DNA of 19,152 nucleotides from Roridomyces roridus (Eukaryota; Basidiomycota; Agaricomycetes; Agaricales; Mycenaceae): the NCBI GenBank assembly GCA_029378245.1, contig JARKIF010000430.1, positions 1-19,152 of the forward strand, written 5' to 3'. Below the pieces are notes generated by a model. It did not search any database, was not told the DNA's origin, and saw nothing but the letters and a program-made list of their open reading frames with translations. Shown here piece by piece: positions 1 to 8,948 of the stretch. Made by a program: the position numbers and the translations under genes. Each line of letters starts with the position of its first letter. Positions within the stretch are counted from its first letter, which is position 1.

Positions 1-2
1 GG

Positions 3-347
3 CTGCACCATATCGACATATTGTTCGACGCCTACGACATGACAATCCCCTTCTTCAACGCTCTCCGTACCGAGCCCGAATTTCTGCCCAGCATCGTCAG
101 CATTGCTGTGCGTGTTCGATGGCCTGAAGATCTCTCCGTATTCTGCGAGCAACTCCGAGACGTCCTGTCCGCACGACGCAGGACGTTCCAGTCTTTCAAG
201 CTGTTCCAAGTCGATGGTTATGATAGTAGAGAAGAATTCGAGAGCGATCAAGCGCAAATTGCTGCGGCGCTGGGAGGTCTGGTGGAGGATGGGATGCATC
301 TCGAGATTGATGAGATGCGGACAGCGTGCGCGGGTGCGATTTTTTAA
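3..347 (+). CDS. 3' end of a gene, probably an F-box/leucine-rich type protein (5' partial)
   Basis: The reading frame is open from the window edge to a TAA at 345-347 and gives about 114 C-terminal residues, so the gene starts upstream of the window. The protein alternates hydrophobic leucine-rich stretches with charged ones: IVSIAVRVRWPEDL, then FQSFKLFQVDGYD, then an acidic helix containing LVEDGMHLEID. This pattern resembles the C-terminal part of agaricomycete F-box proteins, where strand-helix repeats end the chain. The F-box itself is not in view, so the assignment rests on style and on the presence of another F-box gene at 4715-6343. No intron is needed in the visible part. It could also be an unrelated hypothetical protein. 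Confidence 0.45.
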   Translation: MHHIDILFDAYDMTIPFFNALRTEPEFLPSIVSIAVRVRWPEDLSVFCEQLRDVLSARRRTFQSFKLFQVDGYDSREEFESDQAQIAAALGGLVEDGMHLEIDEMRTACAGAIF

Positions 348-541
348 CGGTCTCAAGACATGTTCTCACAAGTGGTTGGAGGCGCGAGAGAGAGCGTGTC
401 AAATACGTTCTTCTATACTGATCTTGTGGTTTCAACTCTTCTCTCCCAGTCACTGAGTCAGTCTCCGTACACCACGGTATTCGTAAGAGTGCGTATTTAT
501 GAATCTCATCAACACCGATCGGACGTTGTGTCTGTCCACAG

Positions 542-1114
542 CCCGAGAACTTGACGTGTACAGCAGACTTCAATGTCCCCGAGTTGAATGTGATGGGCCA
601 GGCAGTCGGACCTTCATGGTCAGACCTCGTAACTCGCTTCTTATCAATCATCTTCGATGGCTTCGGAACTGAAGCGTTCAAGCCGCGAACCGCAGTCCCT
701 GATTTTTGGTCCGTACCAAAAACGTACTTCCATTGGGGCGGTGGGATCTTCCCGGTGCTAGCTGGCTCAATTTTCGGCACAGTTCACTGTGCGGCTTGGA
801 ATGCGCATTTTGTGACGGCGGCGGAGATGTTCATGTGGAAGGTTTGCTCCATCATAATCGTGGCGACACCTCCCATCTGGTTTCTATATCCCTCCTACTT
901 TTCAACTGCCGCACGGTTTTTGGAGTACACTGCTCGTTCAAGAATTCGGAATTATCGAATAATGATGCTCGCTGTATCGTATGTTTTGGCTAGGTGTGTT
1001 CTTGTTGCACTGGCATTTACTGAACTACGATCTCTCCCACCCTCCAGATACACGGATGTAAACTCGGCTGCATACATACATACAACGATTTTGATGCGCA
1101 TCCGAGGAGGTTGA
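542..1114 (+). pseudogene. C-terminal fragment of an agaricomycete multi-span membrane protein
   Basis: Frame open after a TGA at 500-502; a strong acceptor (TGTCCACAG, ending at 541) sits at its head, and the first in-frame ATG is at 593. About three hydrophobic segments follow: around GSIFGTVHCAAWNAHF, WKVCSIIIVATPPIWFLYP and IMMLAVSYVLARCVLVALAF. The order, with IFGTVHCAAW, a Trp-led helix, and RSLPPSRY close to the stop, matches my recollection of a large uncharacterised agaricomycete membrane family that ends with LRSLPPGxY and a short tail. That family is usually much longer, with an N-terminal half of further helices. Only 13 bp separate the preceding gene's stop from the next possible start at 360, and no N-terminal half is visible, so this is probably a truncated copy. 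A donor GTAAGA at 483 could join a short upstream exon (360-482), but that exon resembles nothing I know. Confidence 0.5.
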
Positions 1115-1212
1115 GCTCGATGTCCATTTGGACCATTCCTCCCCTACTTATCACGATCCTATATAAAATTGTGAAGAAGAATTCAAGGGATTTGATACAT
1201 ACGACCACCGAA

Positions 1213-2200
1213 ATGAGCGAGATTCGGATCAAGGTGAACCCGGCAACACTTTCATTGGATGTGGAGAGAGGGTCTGTCGCAGAATTGCCTAAACCGGAAG
1301 CGGGCGTGTGTTTGTTTGGCTATGTGTGCATCCGGATGAGCCCGCCTGACGGCCGAATTCTGCTCACCATGTCCTGTCTCGCCAAGTGAGTGCTCGTCGT
1401 TGTCCATAGTGTGCTCCCACTCACGGAGCCCATCTTCTAGGTATGCCTCATGAGACTGCTTTGTCATTTCCGCCGCCACCACGAGGGAAAGCTTCTCTGA
1501 TAAAAGCGCCTACAAAACTTTGTATGGCACTCTAAACTCCCGGGCGCCTTTGAGCCGCCAGCGGCTTGCTCTCAGCGCTCGTGTCCCGTTTTGTGTCTGC
1601 TTGACGATGGCCTCTCCGTGCACTACGAGATTTGGAATGCCTGGAGGATCGTGGTCGCTCGAGGAGGACATGGTGGCATGTCGATCTACAGCTAGGGCCT
1701 TCGAGACGCAGACGCCCGATGCTGTGGCTTCAAATCCTCCTGCACCGAGGGGGACACTCCACACAGAGGTCTGTCTGACGAGCTTGCGCCCTGAATGAAG
1801 GATTTATGCTACGAGCAGATCATCCAAACTGATTCTACGACCCTCGAGGAGCTTTTTCTTCCTTTCCTCGCCGTCTATGTCAACGGGCGATACGTGGGGC
1901 CGCATGTCGCCGGAATATGGTATTCAAGTGTACGTGGCAGCCACAGCTCTTCACGTCGAGTACTCATTGGCCCTTAGGCTCCCCCCACAGTATGCAGAGG
2001 CCGAGTCTGAGTCGGGCGCCTTTATGCGTAATCACCATCGTCTGCCGTACAGTCCACGACGCCAGCGGCGGTCGCATCGTCTGGATGCTATATTCCCGGA
2101 ATTCGCCTCGGATTTCGCATCGCGTGGCCATGGTCATGGGACAGATACAAGGGCTGCTCATACGCTCGAGGGCGTCGATTTGGAATGGGATTTCCCGGGG
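1213..2200 (+). pseudogene. frame-broken coding remnant, possibly arrestin-like
   Basis: Several short stretches read like protein but lie in different frames. An ATG at 1213 opens 58 codons ending in a splice-like donor (AA/GTGAGT at 1386) and a TCTAG acceptor at 1440; after this join the frame stops within four codons. Another frame, ending at the TAG at 1693-1695, contains LPGAFEPP and DDGLSVHYEIW followed by VVARGGHGG. A third, near 1920-2010, contains HVEYSLALRLPPQYAEAE. The order (basic strand-rich start, a LPxxFEPP segment, then GLSVHYEI) is reminiscent of the arrestin N fold in fungal arrestin-like proteins. The resemblance is from memory and weak. No single reading frame or simple intron set joins the pieces, so I treat this as decayed or badly sequenced. 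Confidence 0.2.
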
Positions 2201-3226
2201 AATGGAATGATGAAGAGCGCATGCCTGCAAATCAGCCTCGTGAAGCAGCCGCCGAGTCTGTTTCTCACCGCGTCGCCCTATTTGAGGAGGATGCCTTGCG
2301 CGCAGATGGCAGAGTACCAGACCATCAGAATGATGACGACGAGAGCGCCCAGTCACGGCCCCGCGGCTTTGGCCTCTCACCCATCCCCGTCTCCTTCTCT
2401 CTACTCATTCATTGCCTCTTCCGCTGGACTCGCGCGCTGCAGCGTCTGTCTGGCCTCTTCGATCGGATTTCAATTCCGGGCGGCACGAATCCACTACGTC
2501 CATCCACGCCGCCGATGATGAAGCGGAGCAAGGTGATTTGACGGCGCAGAGCTCCCCTGCTACCACCGCCGAACGAACGGACGCTGTACAGTCTGCTACG
2601 TTTTCGTCATCGGACGGCGATTCTTCCCAGATCTCCTCACCCAGTTCCCCGTCCACGGTCCGCCCGCCCTCTCCGACCCTGGGTCTGAGAGGTGACGCTG
2701 TGCAGTCCACTACTGCACCACTCTTTTCATCCTCGGAGGGTGATCCATCACTCGTTGATATGGATACTTCAGGGGGAGTGACGGATGTCCTCTGCGTCTC
2801 ATAACGACGATCTCCTTACGCCTTCGATTCTTGATTCCGTCGCCGATGACCAAGAGGAGGAAGCTACCCTCCCCGCACCCGCGGACGCTACGCAATCCAC
2901 TATGCCGCCCTTCTCATCGTCTTCATTATCGGACGGTGTAAGGGGTGAAGCTGCGCAGTCCACCGCGCCTGTGTCGTCGTCGTTCTCGGAGGGTGATTCA
3001 TCAATCCAGACCTCCTCGCCCAATTCTTCGTCTACGGTCCGTGTCTCCGCTCGACATCCTGCTCCTCGCCCAGGATGCCGATGCAGATACTTCACGCGGA
3101 GCAACGGACGTCTCGGCGTCTCATACTGCCGGGGACCCCCTCCTGACTCCCTCCAGTCTCAATTCTCTCGATGTCGAGGACGAGGAGCCTGAGGTGGACT
3201 TGGCGCATTTGTATCGGAGATCGTGA
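2185..3226 (+). pseudogene. acidic Ser-rich repeat region, coding style spread over three frames
   Basis: Coding-like acidic sequence runs through the region but changes frame repeatedly: from 2185 (GEWNDEERMPAN onward), a second frame at about 2490-2790, a third at 2785-3050, a fourth step at about 3050-3226, then the long frame beginning at 3223. A protein motif recurs in different frames: QSATFSSSDGDSS, QSTTAPLFSSSEGDPS, QSTMPPFSSSSLSD and QSTAPVSSSFSEGDSS. A second motif occurs twice, DTSGGVTDV.SASH.....LLTPS (about 2763-2837) and DTSRGATDVSASH.....LLTPS (about 3088-3160). Aligning the two DNA copies shows that the first has one extra base after GATGTC near 2789, which explains that frame change. 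It is probably the 5' part of the same gene as 3223-4515, duplicated internally and then broken by indels. Very short introns cannot be excluded. No function can be assigned. Confidence 0.4.
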
Positions 3227-4515
3227 CCCGGCAAACAAACGGAGACAGCGTGATCTCGGGGACGCATTCCACGGGTGCGGGAGAAGAGGTGGCAGGTCCG
3301 GCTCTCGCGCGGACGGCAGACCAGGAGTACCATCAGCAAGAAGACGACATCGAGAGCCTCCCCTCCCCCGCCATCGTCTCCGCGTCGGACGACCGCGAGC
3401 ACGACGAGCTGGAATATCTTGACGAGCCCCCTGTGCTGGCTTTGAGTATCTTGGGACTGGAAGATCTCTCGTTGATGTTTTTTGAGGGATGGAGCGTCAT
3501 TCCTGTGGAGCGGGCGGTCGATGTGGATGTGGAAGAAGCTCGTCTGGCCGGGCTTGGGAGTTTGGGAGACGAGGAGGGTGGGCTGCCGGAAGAAGAGTAT
3601 GACGATGGTTTGGCGTCGGCAGGGGTTGCTGTTGCTGGCGTGGAGTCGCCAGCGATGGTGGGATCTGCGCGTCTTGATGGCGAAGATGAAGTGGATTGCC
3701 AGGGGGCAGGAGCGGTAGAAATGACAGGTTTCGTGATGGGAGAGAGAGGTGGCCGAGACAGAGAAGATGTCGCTTTGCCTGCGGCTGCCACAGATGGGTC
3801 GGCTGCTTTCGAGGGAGAGGCGGAGGGAGGGGCGAGGCGAGAGGAAGAAGACGAAGAAGCAGGGCATTGTGGAGAGGGATCGGTCACTTGGCGTGACAAT
3901 GCTCAATCATGCCCGGGCATTGTATCCCCCACGGATCTCTCTCCAGGCGCTGTGGAGGAGGAGGAGGAGGAGACGTCCCCGGGAGATCTGGACGATATCG
4001 ACGATTTGACTCCAGAGCTGCTTCCCGAACTACATTTCTCGTCGCCCTCGCTTACAGAAGAGCTGCTCAGCTCGCCTGAATTCCCGTTACGTCTTGATTG
4101 GGATTTGGATGGCCCAGAGGAGGAGGCGCCTCCTCCTTCCCCGTGGTATCGACGTGCTCGAGCGTTGTCTGGGTCTCAGATTGAGCGCACGAGTATCCTA
4201 TGGGCGCCACACGAGGGCAGGTACGCGGTGAATTCGTTAGTACGGGGCGGTGACACGAAGGGCAAGGGGAAGGCGTGTGCGGAGACTCAGACTCATACTC
4301 GTGACGTGTCGGAGAATGTGCCTCGTCGGGTGGAGCGGGAGGTGCAGACTGCTACACCTGCGGAGGACTACCGGAGTTTGCGGGACCGGTATACGCGGCT
4401 TCGGGCCGAGTTGCGGACGGAGAAGGCCAAGGTGGCTAAACTTACAAAGGATCGAGACGAGGCGAATTTGGAGGCTGCGTCGAGCATGTCGTATGGGTTC
4501 TTTTTGCCTTCGTAG
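3223..4515 (+). CDS. acidic hypothetical protein with C-terminal coiled coil
   Basis: An open frame of 430 codons ends at a TAG (4513-4515). The first in-frame ATG is only at 3475 (residue 85), and the acidic sequence before it is coding-like, so the true N-terminus probably comes from the region upstream. The protein is rich in Glu, Asp, Ser, Gly and Ala, with a Glu run encoded at 3952-3971 and a disordered middle. Toward the end come a Pro-rich linker (EEEAPPPSPWYRR), a basic KGKGK segment, and a heptad-like helix (SLRDRYTRLRAELRTEKAKV) at about residues 385-420. The composition suggests a disordered protein that oligomerises or binds a partner through the coiled coil. I do not recognise the family. 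It converges on the F-box gene, the two stops being 199 bp apart. Confidence 0.55.
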   Translation: MTRQTNGDSVISGTHSTGAGEEVAGPALARTADQEYHQQEDDIESLPSPAIVSASDDREHDELEYLDEPPVLALSILGLEDLSLMFFEGWSVIPVERAVDVDVEEARLAGLGSLGDEEGGLPEEEYDDGLASAGVAVAGVESPAMVGSARLDGEDEVDCQGAGAVEMTGFVMGERGGRDREDVALPAAATDGSAAFEGEAEGGARREEEDEEAGHCGEGSVTWRDNAQSCPGIVSPTDLSPGAVEEEEEETSPGDLDDIDDLTPELLPELHFSSPSLTEELLSSPEFPLRLDWDLDGPEEEAPPPSPWYRRARALSGSQIERTSILWAPHEGRYAVNSLVRGGDTKGKGKACAETQTHTRDVSENVPRRVEREVQTATPAEDYRSLRDRYTRLRAELRTEKAKVAKLTKDRDEANLEAASSMSYGFFLPS

Positions 4516-4714
4516 TTTTGGAGAACGCGGTTGCGTAATACATATTTTGATCAGAATGTATAAATTTTTTCGGGCCCTGGTCTCGGTCCTTACTCTGATG
4601 ACCCAGAACTCCTCGGACTCACTCTGTATTGAACAGAACAGCCGTAGCCTCAACTCTTTTTTTTTCTATTGTTTGCTCCTTGGAGGCGTACAGCGTGCTA
4701 CCGGCTTCTGGTTT
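4516..4714. other. intergenic region between convergent genes
   Basis: The 199 bp separate the stop codons of two convergent genes. It has an A/T-rich stretch (AATACATATTTTG, then TGTATAAATTTTT at about 4557) suitable for 3'-end formation of the plus-strand gene, and a T-run at about 4659-4669, which reads as an A-run on the minus strand. No gene is seen. Confidence 0.5.
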
Positions 4715-6343
4715 TCAAGTTCCGATGGCCAACTCGTCTCTTAAAAATCTTACTGTTGCAATTTCCGAAACAAATCCAAATTTATTCAAACATACATTGT
4801 GAGCACAAAATTCGGGAGTTGGAACAACCGCGGAACCGGTGATCGGATGGCTGTGCTTGAGCAACTCCTCATGTCGTCGGGAAGCATCCTTATTTTCCCA
4901 CAACTCTACAATCATACCTTTGCTGCCGAGCCGCTTCAAAGAATGAGACGAAGAGGAATTGAGCACAGAGACTGATGGAGTGGGATGGAGCCTGCTCTCC
5001 CTCCGTGACTTGAGAATCTTTTCAAGTAGATCGAGGACGGAGTTGTCCTCCCCACAGGCAATGTGGGACACCCATAGAACGCGGAGCGCAGGGAGGAGAA
5101 GGGGAATTGGGTTGGAGGGTGTTAGAAGGAGGCGGGAAAATCCCGCCGGGGGGTCTGGGAAGGGAAACTTGAATCCAAGCTCCCAGAGGGTTGGTATATG
5201 TCGGAGAAATCCCATATCGAACAACGTATTGTCGGTGCTGAGTCGCCGAAGCGTGCAGCCCGATCTGCGAATGAACGAAACGAGTTGCGGGTGGTCTGAA
5301 TTATAGCCGTATCCGAAATGTAAATTTTGCAGAGCGGGGGTGGTCAGGGATTCAAGAACTTCGTCTTGAGCGGTCTTCAAACTGATGAGCGCCGGTAATA
5401 CGATGTGATAGTCTCGCCGCCGCAGGCCTAGGAGAGTCAACTGCTGCAAGTGTCTCCCCACCGCACGCCAAGGAGCATCGTGGGATATACGCAGCTGGTT
5501 GAGCCTCAAGTCTTCGAACGGGAGAGGCGTCTCGTGGTTCGAGCCCACAAGAACGGTGGAAAGCTTGGCTGCTGCTAGGAGGAACCGATAGTCCGAGACA
5601 TCTGCGGTCTCAGGCGGATCGATTTCTCCAACAGAGAAGGTACACAATCGAGTGAGGTTTGTGGGGTTGTTGTTCAAGATGTACAACATCGCAGGAGTGA
5701 GGACCACGAGGTGGATGCTCTGCCAGCGATGTGCTTGAGTGGCAAGCAGCCCGAAGATCTCGTCGTTGCTCCCGTGGCTGCTCCAGTTGACCGAAATCCG
5801 CAGGGCGCGCGAGGATGAGCGTTTGAGCTGCGCCTCGATGAAATCGCGTCGTATGCGACCATGGAGACTGATGTCCACCCAGAGTGCCGCTGATGAAACC
5901 GACAGGGCTCTCCAGCGAGAGCAGACGTGTGAGAGATTCCATGGGGCAGGAGAGCCTTTGGACCGGCGGAAATAAGCCGCACCACGAGTCGACGGAGTGT
6001 ATTCCAGCGATTTCGCCACGACCCAAGCAAAGATCTCCAGGAGGACGTCCTCTGGGGCTCGCCGCATGGGTGAGAGAATCGCGCAGTTGAGCGCGATCTT
6101 TTCGAATAGAGTCCTCTTCCGTGTGAGGTCTAGCTCCAGCTCCATCTTGGAGAGCTGGATGCCGACGAGCTGGATGCGCTGCCGCGTCTCGCGAACCTCG
6201 ACATCGGACGGAGGGTTGTTGGTTCGAGAGAGATTAGTGGGTGGATTGATGTCGACAACTCCATAGATGTCTGCGGTGGGGGCATTGACGAGGGGCGCGC
6301 ACCGAGGGCAGAGTTCCAGGAAGGTGCGGTGGTCGGGAACCAT
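4715..6343 (-). CDS. F-box domain protein with leucine-rich C-terminus
   Basis: Intronless frame of 542 codons from the first ATG (6343) after an in-frame TGA at about 6392. Residues 48-85 form a charged helix (about RQRIQLVGIQLSKMELELDL), the coiled coil that commonly precedes the F-box in agaricomycete proteins. Residues about 90-158 form the F-box: SPMRRAPEDVLLEIF, then WNLSHVCSRWRALSVSSAALW, with the usual P-x-x-L/I/V-L-x-x-I-F core and the late VCxxWRxL and LW motifs. The rest is irregular leucine-rich strand-helix sequence (LNQLRISHDAPW, LQQLTLLGLRRRDYHIVLPAL and similar) without clean LRR consensus. By family knowledge it should bind Skp1 through the F-box in an SCF ubiquitin ligase and select substrates through the C-terminus; the substrate is unknown. 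The frame is intact. Length is typical for the family. Confidence 0.85.
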   Translation of the reverse strand: MVPDHRTFLELCPRCAPLVNAPTADIYGVVDINPPTNLSRTNNPPSDVEVRETRQRIQLVGIQLSKMELELDLTRKRTLFEKIALNCAILSPMRRAPEDVLLEIFAWVVAKSLEYTPSTRGAAYFRRSKGSPAPWNLSHVCSRWRALSVSSAALWVDISLHGRIRRDFIEAQLKRSSSRALRISVNWSSHGSNDEIFGLLATQAHRWQSIHLVVLTPAMLYILNNNPTNLTRLCTFSVGEIDPPETADVSDYRFLLAAAKLSTVLVGSNHETPLPFEDLRLNQLRISHDAPWRAVGRHLQQLTLLGLRRRDYHIVLPALISLKTAQDEVLESLTTPALQNLHFGYGYNSDHPQLVSFIRRSGCTLRRLSTDNTLFDMGFLRHIPTLWELGFKFPFPDPPAGFSRLLLTPSNPIPLLLPALRVLWVSHIACGEDNSVLDLLEKILKSRRESRLHPTPSVSVLNSSSSHSLKRLGSKGMIVELWENKDASRRHEELLKHSHPITGSAVVPTPEFCAHNVCLNKFGFVSEIATVRFLRDELAIGT

Positions 6344-6839
6344 GCAGCTCAAATGCAGCTGGGCCTGGCGACGTATAGGAGACTGAGTGTCTCAGAAGTT
6401 TCCGTCGCTGAAATTAGTCCTCACACCTCACGCCGGCTTCAACACCGTCTTGCGAGCGTCCAAAACTCGTGCACGGAAAAAAGACGGATGGATGGTGGTG
6501 GTTTGACAGAAAGTTGTGAATCAATCATATGATCCGAAATGTCTTGATTGCCAACCTCGACCTCGAACAGCGAACCGAGCCAACGCATCCTTTTTCTCCG
6601 AATCCGACCCCCCAAGATTTCTTCCATACGTTCCAGGCCGCCTCTTCTAGCGCTCTACGGGCGGATCTTGAGCCCTACTGTTAAAGTAGTACTTAACTCT
6701 TTTCTCCCCTAGACCAAGAAGTGCGACGGAATCAGAATCCAGACGGCCATCCAACTGAAGATAATGTTGCCACGGATTAAACGTAGAACAAGACTCGAGC
6801 GACGGCGATCAGGTCCTGGTCTCATCGTCATCGGCACGC
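6344..6839. other. intergenic region upstream of the F-box gene
   Basis: About 500 bp with only short, unconvincing frames on either strand. The part next to 6343 must hold the minus-strand promoter of the F-box gene, but I see no clear TATA element. No RNA gene or repeat was recognised. Confidence 0.4.
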
Positions 6840-7095
6840 AAGGAGCGGGCTGGAGGACCCACAGAAGACATGGGATGCCAGCACTGAGCATTGCGGGACC
6901 TGAAATCTCATTAGCAGAGATACACGGCGACTGAGCACTCAGTCAAGTTCCTTGAATGCCAGGAGGATAACATACACATTGGAGATTTCCAGGCGAGGCA
7001 AAGGCATGATCGCTGCACACCAGCGGCTCCTCCGACTCCTCCCCAGTGCCGTATAACGAATAGTACTCACGGTTTCCCACACCTAGACGCCGAAT
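6840..7095 (-). pseudogene. possible spliced coding remnant (two exons)
   Basis: On the minus strand a short frame from 7095 to 6976 reads like real protein, including REYYSLYGTGEESEEPLVCS and DHAFASPGNLQC. It runs directly into a canonical donor, GTATGT (6975-6970). A matching branch point and acceptor, GCTAATG then TTTCAG, end at 6900, giving a 76-nt intron-like segment. The downstream sequence stays open for only 23 codons with that donor in phase 0; other phases give longer but unrelated hydrophobic sequence. No start codon is visible upstream, where a TGA lies in frame. I do not recognise the protein. It may be the leftover of a gene or a chance combination. Confidence 0.2.
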
Positions 7096-7858
7096 TCATC
7101 TCGAATACAATGGGGATTTATTCTTTGGTTACCAATATGGCATAGAACAAGGGACGGTGACAAGGTCTCCAGGTTGATCGAAAGCGGGGTTGATCATGAG
7201 ACGTCCAGGATCTCACGACTAAAGTCGTTCGCCGAGAGATGCGGGAAGACAGCACATATCGCCGTTGATAAATTCTGCTGAATCGCCTTGATTTAATCCT
7301 CCAGTTCGAGGATTTGGCTAGAAACAAGTTGGCAAGCCTCAGAGCCCGTGGCGTTGCCAAGAGTCAAGCTAGTCATTGTCAAGAGTCAAGAGTCAAGACG
7401 CCAAGCCATTCGAATCAAGAGCCTTTCCGCTTCAGATTTTGTTCTCAGCAAGTAACATGCAGATGCGGTCGATTCGGCTCCGTTCATTCGGAATCCTGCC
7501 TGGACGGCAATGCGACGATGGAGGTGGTGGATTGGGATCAAGAACAATTGCATCCGGCGGTCACACATCATTGATGAACACAACATGTACAATCACAAGC
7601 ACCTTGCCAGCACCCCCTTCGCACCGTGCCACCGTCAACTCCGAGTCTCGAGTAATGGTGCCGCTTTTGCTCGGTAATGCCTCAATTTCACAGACGCAGA
7701 CGTGAATCGAATGTCTGGCCGCCTCGGATCCTGTCTACGCTCCTGGGAGACCACGACTGCTTCGATTGCGCTCTATATCGGCCTTTAGCGGCCTCCGAAA
7801 TCGACCACTCGTTGACGGTAATGCTACGACTCGCCTAACGATTCCAATATCTTCGTTC
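7096..7858. other. intergenic region downstream of the cytochrome b561 gene
   Basis: About 760 bp without a supported gene. The frames on both strands are short and unlike known proteins. A small direct repeat of AGAGTCAAG occurs three times at about 7359-7396. The end near 7858 must contain the 3' untranslated region of the minus-strand gene. Confidence 0.4.
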
Positions 7859-8541
7859 TCAGGCTTTATCCACTTTCTCTCTACTCCCCACGGCCGAACT
7901 CTCCCTACTCGCGGCCCTAATCGGCTCCAGAATCCACCCAAACACATACGCTGCAACCGCCAACGCAAAAAGCACCCAATAAACGACCTCCACTCCCTTT
8001 GGCACCAGCGTCTTGGCGTCGCTCACATTATTCCACTCGTCCATCCCCGTCTTTACGCCCGCATACAGCAACGCCGTCACCACCAGTCCCATCCCGACGT
8101 GCACATGACGGAGTGGACTCTTTGGCGTCGTTAGGGTGTATGTTCCAGCGCCGGCCGAGTGAGTAAAATGCGCCACGATCCCAAGGACGAATTGAAGGAA
8201 GAACAAGACGGCGATGGCCAGTCCGATGTCGTGGTGCGGGTCCTTCTTGGGTCCGGTAAGCTGGTTGCCGTTGCCCCCGCTGGCAACGGCGAGGAGGCCT
8301 ACAGCGAAGAGGGTGATGACGAAGATGGCGGTGATGATTTGGAGAAAGAGGTGTGCTTTGAACCACCAGCGCCGAGAGCGGAAGTACCGCCCGATGAGGA
8401 TGGCGGCGGGGGCGGTGATGAGGGCTGCTAGTCCTGCGAGGACCGCTGCGAAGGTTGTTGGTGGGGGGGTATGGGGAGAGATCATTAAAGTGGGGCCTCA
8501 CCGTGCGCGACGATCATTTTGTCGTGAAAGTCAAGGCTCAT
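7859..8541 (-). CDS. cytochrome b561-type transmembrane protein (two exons)
   Basis: Join of exon 1 (8541-8502) and exon 2 (8445-7859), giving 208 residues. The 56-bp intron has donor GTGAGG and acceptor TTCGCAG. Exon 2 alone has an in-frame ATG at 8485, but that start loses the first heme-ligand histidine; the join restores DKMIVAHAVLAGLA. Conserved histidines fall at 13, 45, 84/85 and 127/129 in successive helices (KAHLFLQI, DPHHDIGLAIAVLF, RHVHVGMGLVV), the layout expected for the two b-type hemes of the cytochrome b561 fold. Five or six helices are predicted. The family moves electrons across membranes, with ascorbate or ferric iron as typical partners; fungal members are often fused to a DOMON domain. 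None is visible here, and an in-frame TAA lies just before the start, so a single-domain protein is the simplest reading. A branch-like CTAAT precedes an AG within the proposed first codons, so an extra upstream exon remains possible. Confidence 0.8.
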
Positions 8542-8611
8542 CGTGGATTAGCGTTCGAGGGTGCTGCTCGAGAACTGGGTGAGTGCTACTCTGGACCAGG
8601 ACCGGTGCGGC

Positions 8612-8619
8612 TATTTATC
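8612..8619 (-). promoter_or_regulatory. TATA-like element before the cytochrome b561 gene
   Basis: The minus strand reads GATAAATA about 71 bp upstream of the proposed ATG at 8541. The position fits a TATA-type core promoter and supports transcription starting just before exon 1. The match is short and could be chance. Confidence 0.25.
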
Positions 8620-8912
8620 TGCGGAGCTGTGGGACTGGACTCGCTTGCAGATATTTTCGTGGCGGGGATAATTGACGGCACCGCGCGCAAGCCCTCGTTT
8701 TGTTTTTAGAAAACTTGCTTCCAACTCGACGCTCTCGCTGCCTATTTCTCCGTAATTCAAGACGATTGCCTCGATCGCCTTGACGCCTTTCCCTGCTACC
8801 CCTACCCGCAGCGAACACGTCCAAACCAGTTCATTGCTGCAGGCTACCCCACACGTGTACCTCAACCAGTGCGACCATCCGACCCAAAACAGCAACTGTA
8901 TTTTTAACGACG

Positions 8913-8948
8913 TCTTATCGATCTTATCCGTCTTATCCGTCTTATCAG
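8913..8948. repeat. 9-bp tandem repeat, four copies
   Basis: TCTTATCGA, TCTTATCCG, TCTTATCCG and TCTTATCAG follow one another without gaps. It is a simple minisatellite in a gene-free stretch. No function is implied. Confidence 0.8.

Noticed and set aside
196..780. 194-codon minus-strand frame at the window start
   Set aside because: It spans the end of one plus-strand gene and the head of another, has no family resemblance, and no splice or promoter signal was seen.
3211..3248. 38-nt intron joining VDLAH to VISGTHSTG in the acidic gene
   Set aside because: The phase fits and the ends are GT and AG, but it is shorter than any other intron here and has no branch-point motif.
3333..3899. 188-codon Ser-rich minus-strand frame
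   Set aside because: The Ser/Pro bias is the complement of the plus-strand Glu/Gly-rich codons, so it is a shadow.
3121..3906. 261-codon minus-strand frame opposite the acidic gene
   Set aside because: It is antisense to the plus-strand acidic/Ser-rich coding sequence and its composition mirrors that gene. No domain or splice logic supports it.
7359..7396. AGAGTCAAG repeats as a CRISPR-like or regulatory array
   Set aside because: Only three short copies with irregular spacing, and no similar spacers, so chance or slippage is enough.
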